Shown here: positions 1-9,032 of the stretch, piece by piece
Layout: the number at the start of each line of letters is the position of its first letter
Position numbering within the stretch: position 1 is the stretch's first letter
Origin: VRUE01 sp963702955
Lineage (GTDB): Bacteria > Actinomycetota > Thermoleophilia > Solirubrobacterales > 70-9
DNA length: 64,000 nt
Direction of reading: 5' to 3'
NCBI GenBank assembly: GCA_963702955.1
Contig: OY969774.1
Coordinates: 806,001 to 870,000, forward strand
Notes under the pieces: generated by a model
Databases searched by the model: none
What the model saw: only the letters and a program-made list of their open reading frames with translations
Told to the model about the DNA's origin: nothing
Translations under genes and position numbers: made by a program

Positions 1-710
1 CGCACCAGCGACCGGTTCTCGCCGACCAGCGGCACCACGTCGGCGACGGTCGCAAGCGCTACGAGGTCGAGGTCCTCCCCCCTCTCCTCGCCGCTCAGCG
101 CGCAGGCCAGCTTCCAGGCGACCGCCGTGCCGCAAAGCTCCTCGAAGGGGTAGCCGCAGATTGCGGGATGGAGGATCGGACAGTCGGGGAGCTCCTCGCC
201 GGGTTGGTGGTGGTCGGTGACGACGACCTCGATCCCCAGCGAGCGGGCCAGGGCGACCTCCTCGACCGCGGTGATCCCGCAGTCGACCGTGATCAGCAGC
301 TCGGTGCCGCGCTTCGCCAGCAGCTCGACGTTCGAGCGGCTCAGGCCGTAGCCGTCGGCGATCCGGTCGGGGATCAGCCAGTCGCACTCGCCGCTCAGCT
401 CGCGCAGGGTCCCGACCAGGATCGCGGTCGCGCAGACGCCGTCGACGTCGAAGTCGCCGTGCACGGTGATCCGCCGCCCCGCGCGCAGCGCCGCCGACAC
501 CCGCTCGACGATCCCGGCGATCGAGTCGAACTCGGACGGCGAGTGCGACTCGTCGGCCGCGAGGAAGGCACGCGCCTCCGCGGGGGTGCGGTAGCCGCGG
601 CGGACCAGGGTCACCGCCACCGGCTCGCTGAGGCCGAGCTCGTCAACCAGGTCCCGCGCCTCGCGGTAGGAGTAGGGCTCGGCCCGGTAGGCATGGATGG
701 TCTCCGCCAC
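1..710 (-). CDS. recJ: Single-stranded-DNA exonuclease RecJ, N-terminal part (cut by window edge)
   Basis: RecJ is a 5'-3' single-strand DNA exonuclease of the DHH phosphoesterase superfamily, acting in RecF-pathway recombination and mismatch repair. About 236 N-terminal residues are visible and the gene runs off the left edge. Seen directly: the first metal-binding motif HGDFDVDGV, then DCGI, then the family-defining DHH in VVTDHHQPGEELPDCPILHP. The start is taken as a GTG ending at 710, since an in-frame TAG lies only four codons upstream; no strong ribosome binding site is visible, so a start slightly further in is possible. It is the last visible gene of the leftward sec/ruv block, 61 bp after a small membrane-protein gene. 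Confidence 0.93.
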   Translation of the reverse strand, partial: MAETIHAYRAEPYSYREARDLVDELGLSEPVAVTLVRRGYRTPAEARAFLAADESHSPSEFDSIAGIVERVSAALRAGRRITVHGDFDVDGVCATAILVGTLRELSGECDWLIPDRIADGYGLSRSNVELLAKRGTELLITVDCGITAVEEVALARSLGIEVVVTDHHQPGEELPDCPILHPAICGYPFEELCGTAVAWKLACALSGEERGEDLDLVALATVADVVPLVGENRSLV

Positions 711-771
711 GCCTTCAAGCTAGGCGGCGGCCCGGCGGCAAACCGCCCGCTCACGGGCGCAAAATGCGCGG

Positions 772-1038
772 CTAGACGCGCGTGCGCTCGGCGCGGACGC
801 CAAGTGCCCAGACCACGGCAAGGCCCAGAGCCACGCCCGGGATCGCGATCAGCGCGGTGCCGAGGTCGGTGCTGCCGAGGCCTTTGCCGGTGACGACCTC
901 GACGATGCCGCCGAAGGCCATCGCGCCGATCACCGCGCCGAGGAAGGCGCCGACGATCCCCTGCCAGAAATGGTCGGGCAGGAACACCGTGAAGTGCCAG
1001 AGGGCGATCCCCATCGTGAACCAGACGAGCAGAGCCAT
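772..1038 (-). CDS. Small membrane protein, GlsB/YeaQ-like
   Basis: An 88-residue protein with about three hydrophobic segments (roughly residues 2-20, 26-48 and 60-80) and glycine-rich packing such as GAFLGAVIGAMAFGGI. This resembles the GlsB/YeaQ/YmgE (transglycosylase-associated) small membrane family, whose biochemical role is unclear. Its ATG follows the stop codon of secDF with no intervening base (TAG-ATG), so the two are almost certainly co-translated. Family assignment is by general appearance only; membrane location is well supported, function is not. Confidence 0.75.
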   Translation of the reverse strand: MALLVWFTMGIALWHFTVFLPDHFWQGIVGAFLGAVIGAMAFGGIVEVVTGKGLGSTDLGTALIAIPGVALGLAVVWALGVRAERTRV

Positions 1039-3939
1039 CTAGCGATTCCTCCCGTGCTTGCGGCGTTTCTGGCGGCGTTCGCGGCGGCGCTCGTTGCGCT
1101 CGCGCCGCTCGGCGCCGGCCGGATCGGGCGCGGCGGGTGGCTCCGGCTTCGCCGCGGGGTCGCCGCCGTTGCCGGCCGGCGGCTCGGCCACCGCCACCGC
1201 GGCCAGCTGCTCCTCGATCTCGGCATCGCTCTCCTCCTCGCCGAGCTTCGCCAGCGCGACGTCGTCGGCGAAGGCCGGCACCGTCCCGTCAACCTCGGCG
1301 ATCCGCGCCCGCCGGCGGGCGAAGCCGGGCTCGCGTTCCTTCCAGGCGGTCAGCACCGGCGAGGCGATGAAGATCGACGAGTAGGTGCCGGATGCGATCC
1401 CGACCAGCATCGCGAAGGCGAAATCCTGCAGCGTCGCGCCGCCGAAGATCAGCAGCGAGACGACCGCCAGCAGGGTCGTGAAGCTGGTCGCCAGCGAGCG
1501 GGTCAGCACCTCGCTCATCGAGCGGTTGACGATCTGCGAGAACGCAGCCCGCGGCATCCGCGGCATGTTCTCGCGTATTCGGTCGAAGACGATGATCGTG
1601 TCGTACAGCGAGTAGCCCAGGATCGTGAGGAAGGCGGCGACGGTACCGCTGCTCACCTCTTTCCCCGTCAATGCGTAGACGCCGGCCGTGATCAGGATGT
1701 CGTGGAAGAGCGCGATCAGCACCGGCACGGCGAACTTCGGGTCGAAACGGAAGGCGACGTAGGCGCAGATCACCAGCAGCGAGAAGACCAGCGCCTTGAG
1801 CGCGCTGCTCGCCACCTGCTGGCCGAAGGTCGGGCCGACGCTGGTGCTGTCGAAGCCGTTGGCGACGACGCCGAACTCGCCCTCGAGCGCCGTCTGCGCT
1901 TTCGCCACTTCCGCGGGACCGAGCTGCGACGCCTGCACCTGGAAGACGTTCTTGCCGAATTCGGGATCGGAGACCTGCTGGATCTCCTCGCCGCCGATCC
2001 CCGCCTTGTCGAGCGCTTCGCGCACCCCTTCCTCGTTCGTCGGCTTGACCAGGGCGACAGAGATCCGCGTGCCCGCCTTGAAGTCGATGCCGAAGTTGAG
2101 CTGCTGCGTGGCGAGCGCCAGGGCGCCGATGATCAGGATCGTGCCCGAGAGCGAGAAGAACCAGCGGCTCGACCCCATGAAGTCGAAGTGCCAGCGCATC
2201 CGCTGCCGCGCGGCGCCGAGCACGCGCGGCGAGCGCAGCAACCGCGAGCGGCTCATGCTGAGCAGCAGCGCCTGGGTGAAGACGACCGCGGTCAGCAGCG
2301 AGACGATCGTGCCGACGCCGAGCGTGAAGGCGAATCCCTTCACCCCGGCCGTCGCCAGCACGAAGAGGATGAAGGCGGTCAGCAGGGTGACGACGTTGGC
2401 GTCGACGATCGTCGCGATCCCGCGGCGGTAGCCGGCGGCGATCGCGGCCGCCATCGGCCTGCCGGCGCGCACCTCCTCCTTGATCCGCTCGAAGATGACG
2501 ATGTTCGAGTCGGCCGCGACCCCGATCGTCAGGACCAGCCCCGCGATGCCCGGCAGGGTCAGGGTGATCGGGATCAGTTTGATCAGGGCGAAGAAGATCA
2601 CCCCGTAGGCGCCGAGCGCGATCACGGCGATCAGGCCGAGGACGCGGTAGAAGAGGAGCAGGAAGAGGACGACCAGGATCAGGCCGATCACCCCGGCCTT
2701 GATCCCGGCGTGCAGCGCCTGGGTGCCGAGCGTCGCCGAGACCTGCGTCTGGCTGATCAGCTTCAGGTTGATCGGCAGGGCGCCGATCTGCAGGAAGGTG
2801 GCGATTTCCTGCGCTTCGGAGATGCTGGTGAAGCCGCCGGAGATCTGGGCGCCGGTGCGGCCGTCGATCCCGTCGGGGTTCTGAGCGAAGTTGATGATCG
2901 GCCGCGTCTTGACTTCGTTGTCGAGGACGACCGCGAAGTGGCCGGAGAGCCGTTCGGCTTCTTCTTCGGAGGAGCCGCCGATCGCCGCGGCCTGGCCGCG
3001 CTGGGCGATCTTGCGGGTGACTTCCTGGAAGGCTTCGCGGCCCTTGTCGGTGAATTCGAAGGTGACGGCGGGCCCGCCTTCTTCGGCTTTCTCTTCCGGG
3101 TTGGTGATTTCGGTGCCCGACAGCGCCGGGTTGTCCTTGATCGCGTACCAACCGGCCTTGCCGATCCCCTTGATCGTCGCGCCGTTTTCGTCGGAGGGCT
3201 GTTCGGAGACGACGATCGTCCCGGCCGGAACCTTGATCACCGTCCCCTTGTGCGAGCGTTTCTTCCCGGTCGCGCTGATGAACAGGTCTTCTTCGGAGAA
3301 CTCGGGACCGTCGATCAGCGTGTGGCTCGGGTCGTCGGCGAACAGGTAGTAACGCGGTTTGGTCGTCGAGCAGCTGGTGCAGTCGGCGACCGGCTTCTGT
3401 TCGGAGGCGAGCTTGACCGCGCCGTAGGCGTTCGGGAAGGCGCCGGAGAAGATCAGCTGCTGGGCTTCCGGCGTTTTGGTGCTGCGACCGGCTTCCTTCC
3501 ATTCTTCTTCGGCTTCTTCCAGCGGCCCTTTCGGCGGTTCGCGGCCGGGATGGCCGCCGATCGTCTTCTGGCGGCCGATCAGGTTCGGCTCCCAGTCGTA
3601 GAACTGCAGCTGCGCGGTGGTCCCGACCGTTTCGGTTGCCCGCTGCGCGTTGGTCACGTCGGGCAGGCTGACCGAGATCTCGGTGGTGCCGAGGCGGGAG
3701 ACTTCGGGCTCGGAGACGCCCAGCTTGTCGATCCGCTGGCGGATGATTTCGATCGAGCGTTCGATGTCTTCGCCGCTGACTTCCTTCACCTGTCCGGTCG
3801 GCGTTCCCTGGTAGACGAGCTCGACCCCGCCCTTGAGGTCGAGGCCGAGGCGGGTCGGCTTGCCGGCGATGACCAGCGCCGAGACGACGATCAGCGCCAG
3901 GACGAAGAGCAGGATGAAGACGTTGCGGCGGCGTTTCAT
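1039..3939 (-). CDS. secDF: Fused protein-export membrane protein SecDF
   Basis: A 966-residue fusion of SecD and SecF, the RND-like Sec accessory that uses the proton gradient to pull exported proteins through SecYEG. SecD half: one N-terminal membrane helix, then the signature GLDLKGGVELVYQGT near residue 33, a large extracytoplasmic domain and a five-helix membrane block. SecF half: from about residue 581, with FGIDFKAGTRI and a second membrane block. The C-terminal 80 residues are disordered and end in an Arg/Lys-rich tail. Actinobacteria commonly carry separate secD and secF; here a single uninterrupted frame encodes both. It lies downstream of ruvCAB and upstream of recJ, as in many Gram-positive genomes. 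A yajC gene is not seen in this block. Confidence 0.96.
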   Translation of the reverse strand: MKRRRNVFILLFVLALIVVSALVIAGKPTRLGLDLKGGVELVYQGTPTGQVKEVSGEDIERSIEIIRQRIDKLGVSEPEVSRLGTTEISVSLPDVTNAQRATETVGTTAQLQFYDWEPNLIGRQKTIGGHPGREPPKGPLEEAEEEWKEAGRSTKTPEAQQLIFSGAFPNAYGAVKLASEQKPVADCTSCSTTKPRYYLFADDPSHTLIDGPEFSEEDLFISATGKKRSHKGTVIKVPAGTIVVSEQPSDENGATIKGIGKAGWYAIKDNPALSGTEITNPEEKAEEGGPAVTFEFTDKGREAFQEVTRKIAQRGQAAAIGGSSEEEAERLSGHFAVVLDNEVKTRPIINFAQNPDGIDGRTGAQISGGFTSISEAQEIATFLQIGALPINLKLISQTQVSATLGTQALHAGIKAGVIGLILVVLFLLLFYRVLGLIAVIALGAYGVIFFALIKLIPITLTLPGIAGLVLTIGVAADSNIVIFERIKEEVRAGRPMAAAIAAGYRRGIATIVDANVVTLLTAFILFVLATAGVKGFAFTLGVGTIVSLLTAVVFTQALLLSMSRSRLLRSPRVLGAARQRMRWHFDFMGSSRWFFSLSGTILIIGALALATQQLNFGIDFKAGTRISVALVKPTNEEGVREALDKAGIGGEEIQQVSDPEFGKNVFQVQASQLGPAEVAKAQTALEGEFGVVANGFDSTSVGPTFGQQVASSALKALVFSLLVICAYVAFRFDPKFAVPVLIALFHDILITAGVYALTGKEVSSGTVAAFLTILGYSLYDTIIVFDRIRENMPRMPRAAFSQIVNRSMSEVLTRSLATSFTTLLAVVSLLIFGGATLQDFAFAMLVGIASGTYSSIFIASPVLTAWKEREPGFARRRARIAEVDGTVPAFADDVALAKLGEEESDAEIEEQLAAVAVAEPPAGNGGDPAAKPEPPAAPDPAGAERRERNERRRERRQKRRKHGRNR

Positions 3940-3946
3940 CGTCCCC

Positions 3947-4435
3947 TCAGCCCTCCGGGGTGAGGACGATCAGCAGACCGCCGTCGTCGTCGTAGGCCGG
4001 GAACACGTCGGCGACCGCTTCGGCCGGCAGGTCGCCCTCGGCGTTGACCGAGACCTTCTTGCCGAGCGAGCGCACGCCCCACTCCAGCGAGGTCTCGATC
4101 GGGTCGGTGACACCGTCGCCGTCGAGGTCGGCGGTCTCGCCGCCGTCGCCGCGGTCTAGCCAGCGCAGCCCGAGCACTTCTTTCACCGGCCGGCCGATCA
4201 CGTCCTCGTCGGTCAGCCCGGTCAGCTCGAAGCTGCCGCGGCCGGCGTCGATCACCCGCGCCTTCTGGTCGCAGACGAAGAAGGCGGCGTTGGGGGCCGG
4301 GTAGTAGTCGTCGAGCAGCTCGAAGAGGAAGCCGAAGCCGCACTTGGAGCAGCCCTTGGGACGCGTGCTGAAGCCGGCCGTGCGGTCGGCGCTCAGCTCC
4401 CTGTTGCCGCAGTTGGGGCAGATGAAGAACGGCAT
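3947..4435 (-). CDS. Zinc-ribbon / PAS-like protein upstream of secDF
   Basis: A 162-residue soluble protein. The N-terminus has a four-cysteine zinc-ribbon pattern (CPNCG at 6-10 and CSKCG at about 29-33). It is followed by a PAS-like stretch: FFVCDQKARVIDAGRGSFELTG, then VIGRPVKEVLGL, which matches the usual 'sensor residue, then GR/V-G-R-x-V' order of PAS folds. An acidic DLDGDGVTDPIE segment near residue 105 looks like a dockerin/EF-hand-type calcium loop inserted in the domain. The gene ends 7 bp before secDF and starts 26 bp after ruvB, so it is embedded in the operon. A sensory or regulatory role is an inference; no catalytic output domain is present. Confidence 0.7.
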   Translation of the reverse strand: MPFFICPNCGNRELSADRTAGFSTRPKGCSKCGFGFLFELLDDYYPAPNAAFFVCDQKARVIDAGRGSFELTGLTDEDVIGRPVKEVLGLRWLDRGDGGETADLDGDGVTDPIETSLEWGVRSLGKKVSVNAEGDLPAEAVADVFPAYDDDGGLLIVLTPEG

Positions 4436-4461
4436 CCCCCCACAGGCTACTGAGAGTCCGC

Positions 4462-5520
4462 TCAGAACAGACTGCGCGCTCCCTCGGGCGCGGCGAGGCC
4501 GAGATGCTCGTAGGCCCGCTCGGTCAGCACGCGGCCGCGCGGCGTGCGCTTCAGCAGCCCCTGCTGGAGCAGATAGGGCTCGAGCACGTCCTCGATCGTG
4601 TCCTGCTCCTCGCCGATCGCGACGGCCAGGGTCGAGAGCCCGACCGGCCCGCCGGCGAACTTGGTCGCGACCACCTCGAGCAGGTTGCGGTCGCTGCGGT
4701 CGAGGCCGCCGGCGTCCACCTCGAGCATCTCCAGGCCGGCGGCGGCGACCTCGGCGTCGACCGCGCCCGTGCCCTTCACCTCGGCGAAATCGCGGACCCG
4801 TTTCAACAGCCGGTTGGCGACCCGCGGCGTGCCGCGCGAGCGGCCGGCGATGATCCCCGCCCCCTCGGCGTCGATCTCGACCTCGAGGATCCCGGCCGAG
4901 CGCTCGACGATCTCGGCCAGGTGCTCGGGGGCGTAGTGCTCGAGCCGGTGGCAGACGCCGAAGCGGTCGCGCAGCGGCGTCGTCAGCAGGCCGGCGCGGG
5001 TGGTCGCGCCGACCAGCGTGAACGGCGGCAGCGGCAGGGTGACGGTGCGGGCGCCGGCGCCCTGGCCGAGCACGACCGGCAGCTCGCCGTCCTCCATCGC
5101 CGGGTAGAGCGTCTCCTCGACCGCCCGACCGAGCCGGTGGATCTCGTCGATGAAGAAGACGCTGCCGGGCTCCAGCGCGGTGAGGAAGGAGGCGACGTCG
5201 GCCTTGCGCTCCAGCGCCGGGCCGGCGGTCTGGACCAGCGGCACGCCCATCTCGGCGGCGACGATGTGGGCGAGCGAGGTCTTGCCGAGGCCCGGCGGCC
5301 CGGCGAGCAGGACGTGGTCGAGCGGCTCGCCGCGCCGCCGCGCCGCCTCGAGAAAGATCGCCAGCTGGTCGGTGACCTGGACCTGGTTGACGAAGTCCTC
5401 CAGGGTCGGGGGGCGCAGCGAGCGGTCGAGGTCCTCGTCGGGTGCGTCGGCGCGGGCGTCGTGGATGCGGACCTCGGGCTCCTCGTCGATCCCCGGCGTG
5501 CGTATGCGGTCGTCGCTCAC
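4462..5520 (-). CDS. ruvB: Holliday junction branch-migration ATPase RuvB
   Basis: RuvB is the hexameric AAA+ motor that drives branch migration of Holliday junctions together with RuvA. The 352-residue product has Walker [10 protein letters not shown], Walker B FIDEIHRL, sensor 1 GATTRAG and the arginine-finger/sensor 2 region [16 protein letters not shown], and ends in the family's winged-helix domain. The length is normal for the family. It starts with GTG, and that codon overlaps the ruvA stop (GTGA), indicating translational coupling within ruvCAB. Confidence 0.97.
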   Translation of the reverse strand: MSDDRIRTPGIDEEPEVRIHDARADAPDEDLDRSLRPPTLEDFVNQVQVTDQLAIFLEAARRRGEPLDHVLLAGPPGLGKTSLAHIVAAEMGVPLVQTAGPALERKADVASFLTALEPGSVFFIDEIHRLGRAVEETLYPAMEDGELPVVLGQGAGARTVTLPLPPFTLVGATTRAGLLTTPLRDRFGVCHRLEHYAPEHLAEIVERSAGILEVEIDAEGAGIIAGRSRGTPRVANRLLKRVRDFAEVKGTGAVDAEVAAAGLEMLEVDAGGLDRSDRNLLEVVATKFAGGPVGLSTLAVAIGEEQDTIEDVLEPYLLQQGLLKRTPRGRVLTERAYEHLGLAAPEGARSLF

Positions 5521-6110
5521 GCTGCCTTGCCCGTCCCCGCCTTGCGCAGCGCCGTCGCCAGCAGCTGCTCGGCGTCGTCGCTCTCGATCCCGTCGAGCAG
5601 CTGCTCGGCCTCCAGCGGCGCGTAGCCGAGGTTGACCAGGCCGTCGCGGGCGAGGGTACGGGCGTCGCCGCCGTCGCCGGCGCCCAGCGCGACCTCTTCC
5701 TCCAGCGCCCCGGCGACCTTCTCGCGCAGCTCGACGATGATCCGCTCCGAGGTCCGTTTGCCGATCCCCGGGGCGGCCTGGAAGCGTTTGGCGTCGCCGG
5801 CGGCGATCGCCCGCAACAGCTCGCGCGCCGGGCCGCCGGAGAGGACCGAGATCGCCACTTTGGGACCGACGCCGCTGACCGAGACGAGCTGGCCGAAGAG
5901 GTCGCGCTCCTCCTCGGAGGCGAAGCCGAAGAGGGCGAGGGAGTCCTCGCGGGAGACCAGCTCGGCGTGCAGGAAGGCCTCGCGCCCGGTCGCCGGCACC
6001 GCTTTCAGCGTCTCCGCCGAGACGGTCAGCCGGTAGCCGACCCCGCCGGCGTCGATCACGACGTGGTCGGGGCGGCGGACCATCACCTCGCCGCGCACCG
6101 CGGCGATCAT
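5517..6110 (-). CDS. ruvA: Holliday junction DNA-binding subunit RuvA
   Basis: RuvA forms the tetrameric platform that holds the four-way junction and recruits RuvB. The 197-residue product begins MIAAVRGEV, the usual OB-fold start, and has the helix-hairpin-helix region [17 protein letters not shown] and a second one around [16 protein letters not shown], followed by the C-terminal RuvB-binding domain. The open frame extends upstream, but the ATG at 6110 is chosen because it matches the family N-terminus and overlaps the ruvC stop codon (ATGA). The 3' end overlaps the GTG of ruvB. Confidence 0.96.
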   Translation of the reverse strand: MIAAVRGEVMVRRPDHVVIDAGGVGYRLTVSAETLKAVPATGREAFLHAELVSREDSLALFGFASEEERDLFGQLVSVSGVGPKVAISVLSGGPARELLRAIAAGDAKRFQAAPGIGKRTSERIIVELREKVAGALEEEVALGAGDGGDARTLARDGLVNLGYAPLEAEQLLDGIESDDAEQLLATALRKAGTGKAA

Positions 6111-6622
6111 CCCGCCACCTTCGCCGCCGCCAGCTCGACCGCCTCGCGCCGGCCGGCGCCGCCGCCGTGGCAGATCGCCACCGCCAGCGCGTCGGCCGCG
6201 TGGTCGGGATGGGGCGGCTCGGGCAGCGCCAGCAGCGTCCCGACCATCCGCTGGACCTGCTTCTTGCCGGCGGCGCCGGAGCCGCAGACCGCCATCTTGA
6301 TCGCCTGCGGCGTGTAGGCGAAGCACTCGACGCCGGCCTGCGCGGCGGCCAGCATCGCCACGCCGCTCGCCTTTCCGACCGCCATCGCCGTCTGCACGTT
6401 CTTGCCGAAGAAGACGTCCTCGATCGCCATCGCCTTCGGCTCGTGCCAGGCGATCAGCTCGGCGAGCGAGGTGTGGATCCGCTCCAGGCGGCGCTCCATC
6501 GGCACCCCGGCCGAGGTTTCGACCACACCGCCGTCGAGGGCGACCATGCGGTTGCCCTCGACCCGCACGATGCCGAAGCCGAGGTTGGCGGCGCCGGGGT
6601 CGATCCCCATCACGACTTGCAT
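6107..6622 (-). CDS. ruvC: Holliday junction resolvase RuvC
   Basis: RuvC cleaves Holliday junctions after RuvAB branch migration. The 171-residue product carries the RNase H-like active site: the first Asp in [15 protein letters not shown], the Glu in [10 protein letters not shown], and the C-terminal acidic pair in [11 protein letters not shown]. The length fits the family. It is the first gene of the overlapping ruvC-ruvA-ruvB set and lies 33 bp after yebC. Confidence 0.96.
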   Translation of the reverse strand: MQVVMGIDPGAANLGFGIVRVEGNRMVALDGGVVETSAGVPMERRLERIHTSLAELIAWHEPKAMAIEDVFFGKNVQTAMAVGKASGVAMLAAAQAGVECFAYTPQAIKMAVCGSGAAGKKQVQRMVGTLLALPEPPHPDHAADALAVAICHGGGAGRREAVELAAAKVAG

Positions 6623-6655
6623 AGGGAGTGATTCTGCGAGGAAGACCGGATGCCT

Positions 6656-7405
6656 TTACGCGGCGAGCTGCTGCAGGACCTCGTCGGGGATGTCGAAGTT
6701 GGCGTGGACCTCGTTGACGTCGTCGTCATCTTCCAGCGCCTCGATCAGGTTGAGCAGCGATTTGGCGTCGTTGCCCTTGACCTCGACCGTGCTCTTCGGC
6801 TCCAGCGCCGGCTCGGCCGAGCGCACCTCGACCCCCGAGGCCTCCAGCGCTTCGCGGACCGCGCCCAGGTCGCCCGGCTCGCACAGCACCCGCAGGACGT
6901 CGCCCTCGTCGCGGACGTCGTCGGCGCCGGCGTCGATCGCCGCGATCAGGTCGTCCTCGCCGTAGCGCTCGGCGTCGACCGTCAGCACCCCGCGTTTCTC
7001 GAAGATCCAGGCGACCGAGCCCGGCTCGCCGAGGCTGCCGTTGTGCTTGGTGAAGGCGTGGCGGACTTCGGCGCTGGCGCGGTTGCGGTTGTCGGTCAGC
7101 ACCTCGACCAGGACCGCGGCGCCGCCCGGGCCGTAGCCCTCGAAGACGATCCGCTCGATCGCCGCGGCGTCGGCGCCGACGCCCGAGCCGCGGTCGATCG
7201 CGCGCTGGATGTTGTCCTTCGGCATCGAGGCTTCGCGCGCCTTCTGCACCGCGGTGGCCAGCGCCGGGTTGTTCTCTGGCTCGCCGCCGCCGTCGCGGGC
7301 GGCGACGGTGATCGCGCGCGCCAGCTTGGTGAAGAGCTTGCCGCGTTTGGCGTCGGCGGCGCCCTTCTTGTGTTTGATCGAAGACCACTTCGAATGCCCG
7401 GACAT
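6656..7405 (-). CDS. yebC: YebC/PmpR-family protein (TACO1 homologue)
   Basis: A 249-residue member of the YebC/PmpR family, known as transcriptional regulators or, for some bacterial and mitochondrial members, as factors that help ribosomes translate difficult sequences. The start MSGHSKWSSIKHKKGAADAKR is diagnostic. The later signature GYGPGGAAVLVE and the acidic C-terminal region are also present. The frame is open upstream, but the conserved N-terminus fixes the ATG at 7405. In many bacteria yebC precedes ruvC, as here. The divergent plus-strand gene starts only 13-25 bp away, so the two promoters must overlap or lie inside coding sequence. Confidence 0.95.
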   Translation of the reverse strand: MSGHSKWSSIKHKKGAADAKRGKLFTKLARAITVAARDGGGEPENNPALATAVQKAREASMPKDNIQRAIDRGSGVGADAAAIERIVFEGYGPGGAAVLVEVLTDNRNRASAEVRHAFTKHNGSLGEPGSVAWIFEKRGVLTVDAERYGEDDLIAAIDAGADDVRDEGDVLRVLCEPGDLGAVREALEASGVEVRSAEPALEPKSTVEVKGNDAKSLLNLIEALEDDDDVNEVHANFDIPDEVLQQLAA

Positions 7406-7418
7406 CGTTTGCCATTCT

Positions 7419-7877
7419 ATGAGCACGGGGATGCACTCAGAGACCGCCACCCATTCGCACGGGACCAGCCCCGCCCGGGGAATGGCGGCGAGCGTCGTCT
7501 TCGTCGTCATGCTGATCGCCGCCCTTGCCCTCTGGACGGCGATCCCGGTCGGCTGGCTCTACATCGGCTCCAAGGTCTCCGAGACCCAGTTCCCGGCCGA
7601 GGGCCCCTACGCGATCGTCGCCGTCGGGATCATCGTCTCGATCGTCCTCGACGCCTGGCTGATCGGCTTCCTCAACGGCCTCTACATGCGGATCACCGGC
7701 ACCAACCGGCTCGCGCCGATGCGGCCGAGCTGGCTCAAGAGCGCGCGCGACAGCTCGCCGATGCGCGGCACCACGACCGTCGTCGAGGCGGTCCTGATGG
7801 GCTCGGTGATGCTCGCCGTGCTCGCCTTCGTCGGCTGGTTCTTCCTGCTCGCCGGCTCGCCGATAGCGAACCAGTAG
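7419..7877 (+). CDS. Uncharacterised membrane protein
   Basis: A protein of about 152 residues with three likely membrane helices: about residues 25-50 (VVFVVMLIAALALWTAIPV), 70-92 (AIVAVGIIVSIVLDAWLIGFL) and 128-148 (VLMGSVMLAVLAFVGWFFLLAG). An N-terminal His/Ser/Thr-rich tail and a central soluble segment separate them. Two in-frame ATGs (7419 and 7431) are possible and neither has a clear Shine-Dalgarno sequence. It is the only plus-strand gene in the first 11 kb, divergent from yebC and ending exactly where the M29 peptidase gene ends on the other strand. No function can be assigned. Confidence 0.7.
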   Translation: MSTGMHSETATHSHGTSPARGMAASVVFVVMLIAALALWTAIPVGWLYIGSKVSETQFPAEGPYAIVAVGIIVSIVLDAWLIGFLNGLYMRITGTNRLAPMRPSWLKSARDSSPMRGTTTVVEAVLMGSVMLAVLAFVGWFFLLAGSPIANQ

Positions 7878-8981
7878 TCAGACGACGAACTTGCCGTCTT
7901 CTTGCATCACCGTGCCGTCGACGACGATCTTGCCGCCGAGGCGGAGGTCGCAGACGAGGTCGGTGTGGACCGCCGACTCGTTCTCCCCGCCCGACTCGGG
8001 GTAGCTGCGGCCGACCGCCATGTGGACGGTACCGCCGAGCTTCTCGTCGAGCAGCACCTCGCGGGTGCCGCGGTCGATCGCGTAGTTGGTGCCGATCCCC
8101 AGCTCGCCGAGGCGGCGGGCGCCGTCGTCGGTGTCGAGCAGCTCGAGCAGGTACTCCTCGCCGCGCTCGGCGCTCGCCTCGACGACCCTGCCGGCCTCGA
8201 AGCGCAGTCGCACCCCGGCGACCTCGCGGCCGCCGATCGTCGCCGGCAGGTGGAAACTCACCTCGCCCTCGACCGAGTCCTCGACCGGGCCGGTGAAGAA
8301 CTCGCCGTCGGGCATGTTGTGGCGGCCGTCGCAGGGGATGAACTTGCGCCCGGCGATGCCGAGCGAGATGTCGGTCCCCGGGGCGATCACCCGCACCTCC
8401 TCGTGGCCCTCGATCCACTCCGCGAGGCGCTTGCACTCGGCCGAGGCGCGCTGCCAGGCGGTCAGCGGGTCCTCGTCGTCGGCCAGGCAGGCGCCGTAGT
8501 AGAAGTCTTCGTAGTCGACCAGGCTCATCTCCGCCTCGGAGGCGTAGGCGTTGGTCGGGAACAGCGTGTAGACCCAGCGGAACTCGCCCTTGGCGCTGCG
8601 CTCCATCGCCCGGCCGAGCAGCTCGCCGGTCGCCGCCTGGCGGCGCATCTGCTTCTCCGGCGGCACCGCCGAGAGCTCGCGGGTGTTGCTGGAGGCGCCG
8701 ATCGCGATCCGCACGTCGACGTTGTCGAGCAGCCATTCGGAAACCGGCGAGATCCACTCGAGCTGGGCGTCTGAGGCGTGCCTGTAGTAGGCGACCGCCT
8801 GGCCGTCGAGGGAGACGTTCATGATCGGGTGGGCGCCGGCCTTCAGCACCTCCTCGTAGACCGCGCTCAGCAGCGGCTCCGCCGCGCTCTCGCCGTCGAT
8901 CGAGACGACCTCGCCCTCCTTCACCTCGGTCGAGTAGCCGACCAGGATCTTCGCCAACCGCTCCGCTCTCGGGTCTCTCAC
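7878..8981 (-). CDS. M29-family (AmpS/thermophilic) metalloaminopeptidase
   Basis: A cytoplasmic aminopeptidase of family M29 (AmpS, PepS, Thermus aminopeptidase T). The C-terminal half contains the di-metal ligand region, visible as GTVHMAVGRSYPESGGENES followed by VHTDLVCDLR, and an N-terminal stretch typical of the family (RLAKILVGYSTEVKEGEVV). The start is placed at the GTG ending at 8981 because an AGGAGG-type ribosome binding site lies just upstream (GGAGGCGGAGAC). The ATG at 9008 would add nine glycine-rich residues with no such site. The resulting 367 residues fit the family, and the gene lies directly downstream of pdxT. Confidence 0.9.
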   Translation of the reverse strand: MRDPRAERLAKILVGYSTEVKEGEVVSIDGESAAEPLLSAVYEEVLKAGAHPIMNVSLDGQAVAYYRHASDAQLEWISPVSEWLLDNVDVRIAIGASSNTRELSAVPPEKQMRRQAATGELLGRAMERSAKGEFRWVYTLFPTNAYASEAEMSLVDYEDFYYGACLADDEDPLTAWQRASAECKRLAEWIEGHEEVRVIAPGTDISLGIAGRKFIPCDGRHNMPDGEFFTGPVEDSVEGEVSFHLPATIGGREVAGVRLRFEAGRVVEASAERGEEYLLELLDTDDGARRLGELGIGTNYAIDRGTREVLLDEKLGGTVHMAVGRSYPESGGENESAVHTDLVCDLRLGGKIVVDGTVMQEDGKFVV

Positions 8982-9032
8982 GTCTCCGCCTCCTGGCGCC
9001 CCATACATGGGCTCCCGCTTCGTTCGTTCGCG

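Noticed and set aside
970..3963. A 997-codon open frame antisense to secDF
   Set aside because: It is rich in Arg, Asp, Gly and Gln with no domain or hydrophobic pattern, the typical shadow of a high-GC gene on the other strand.
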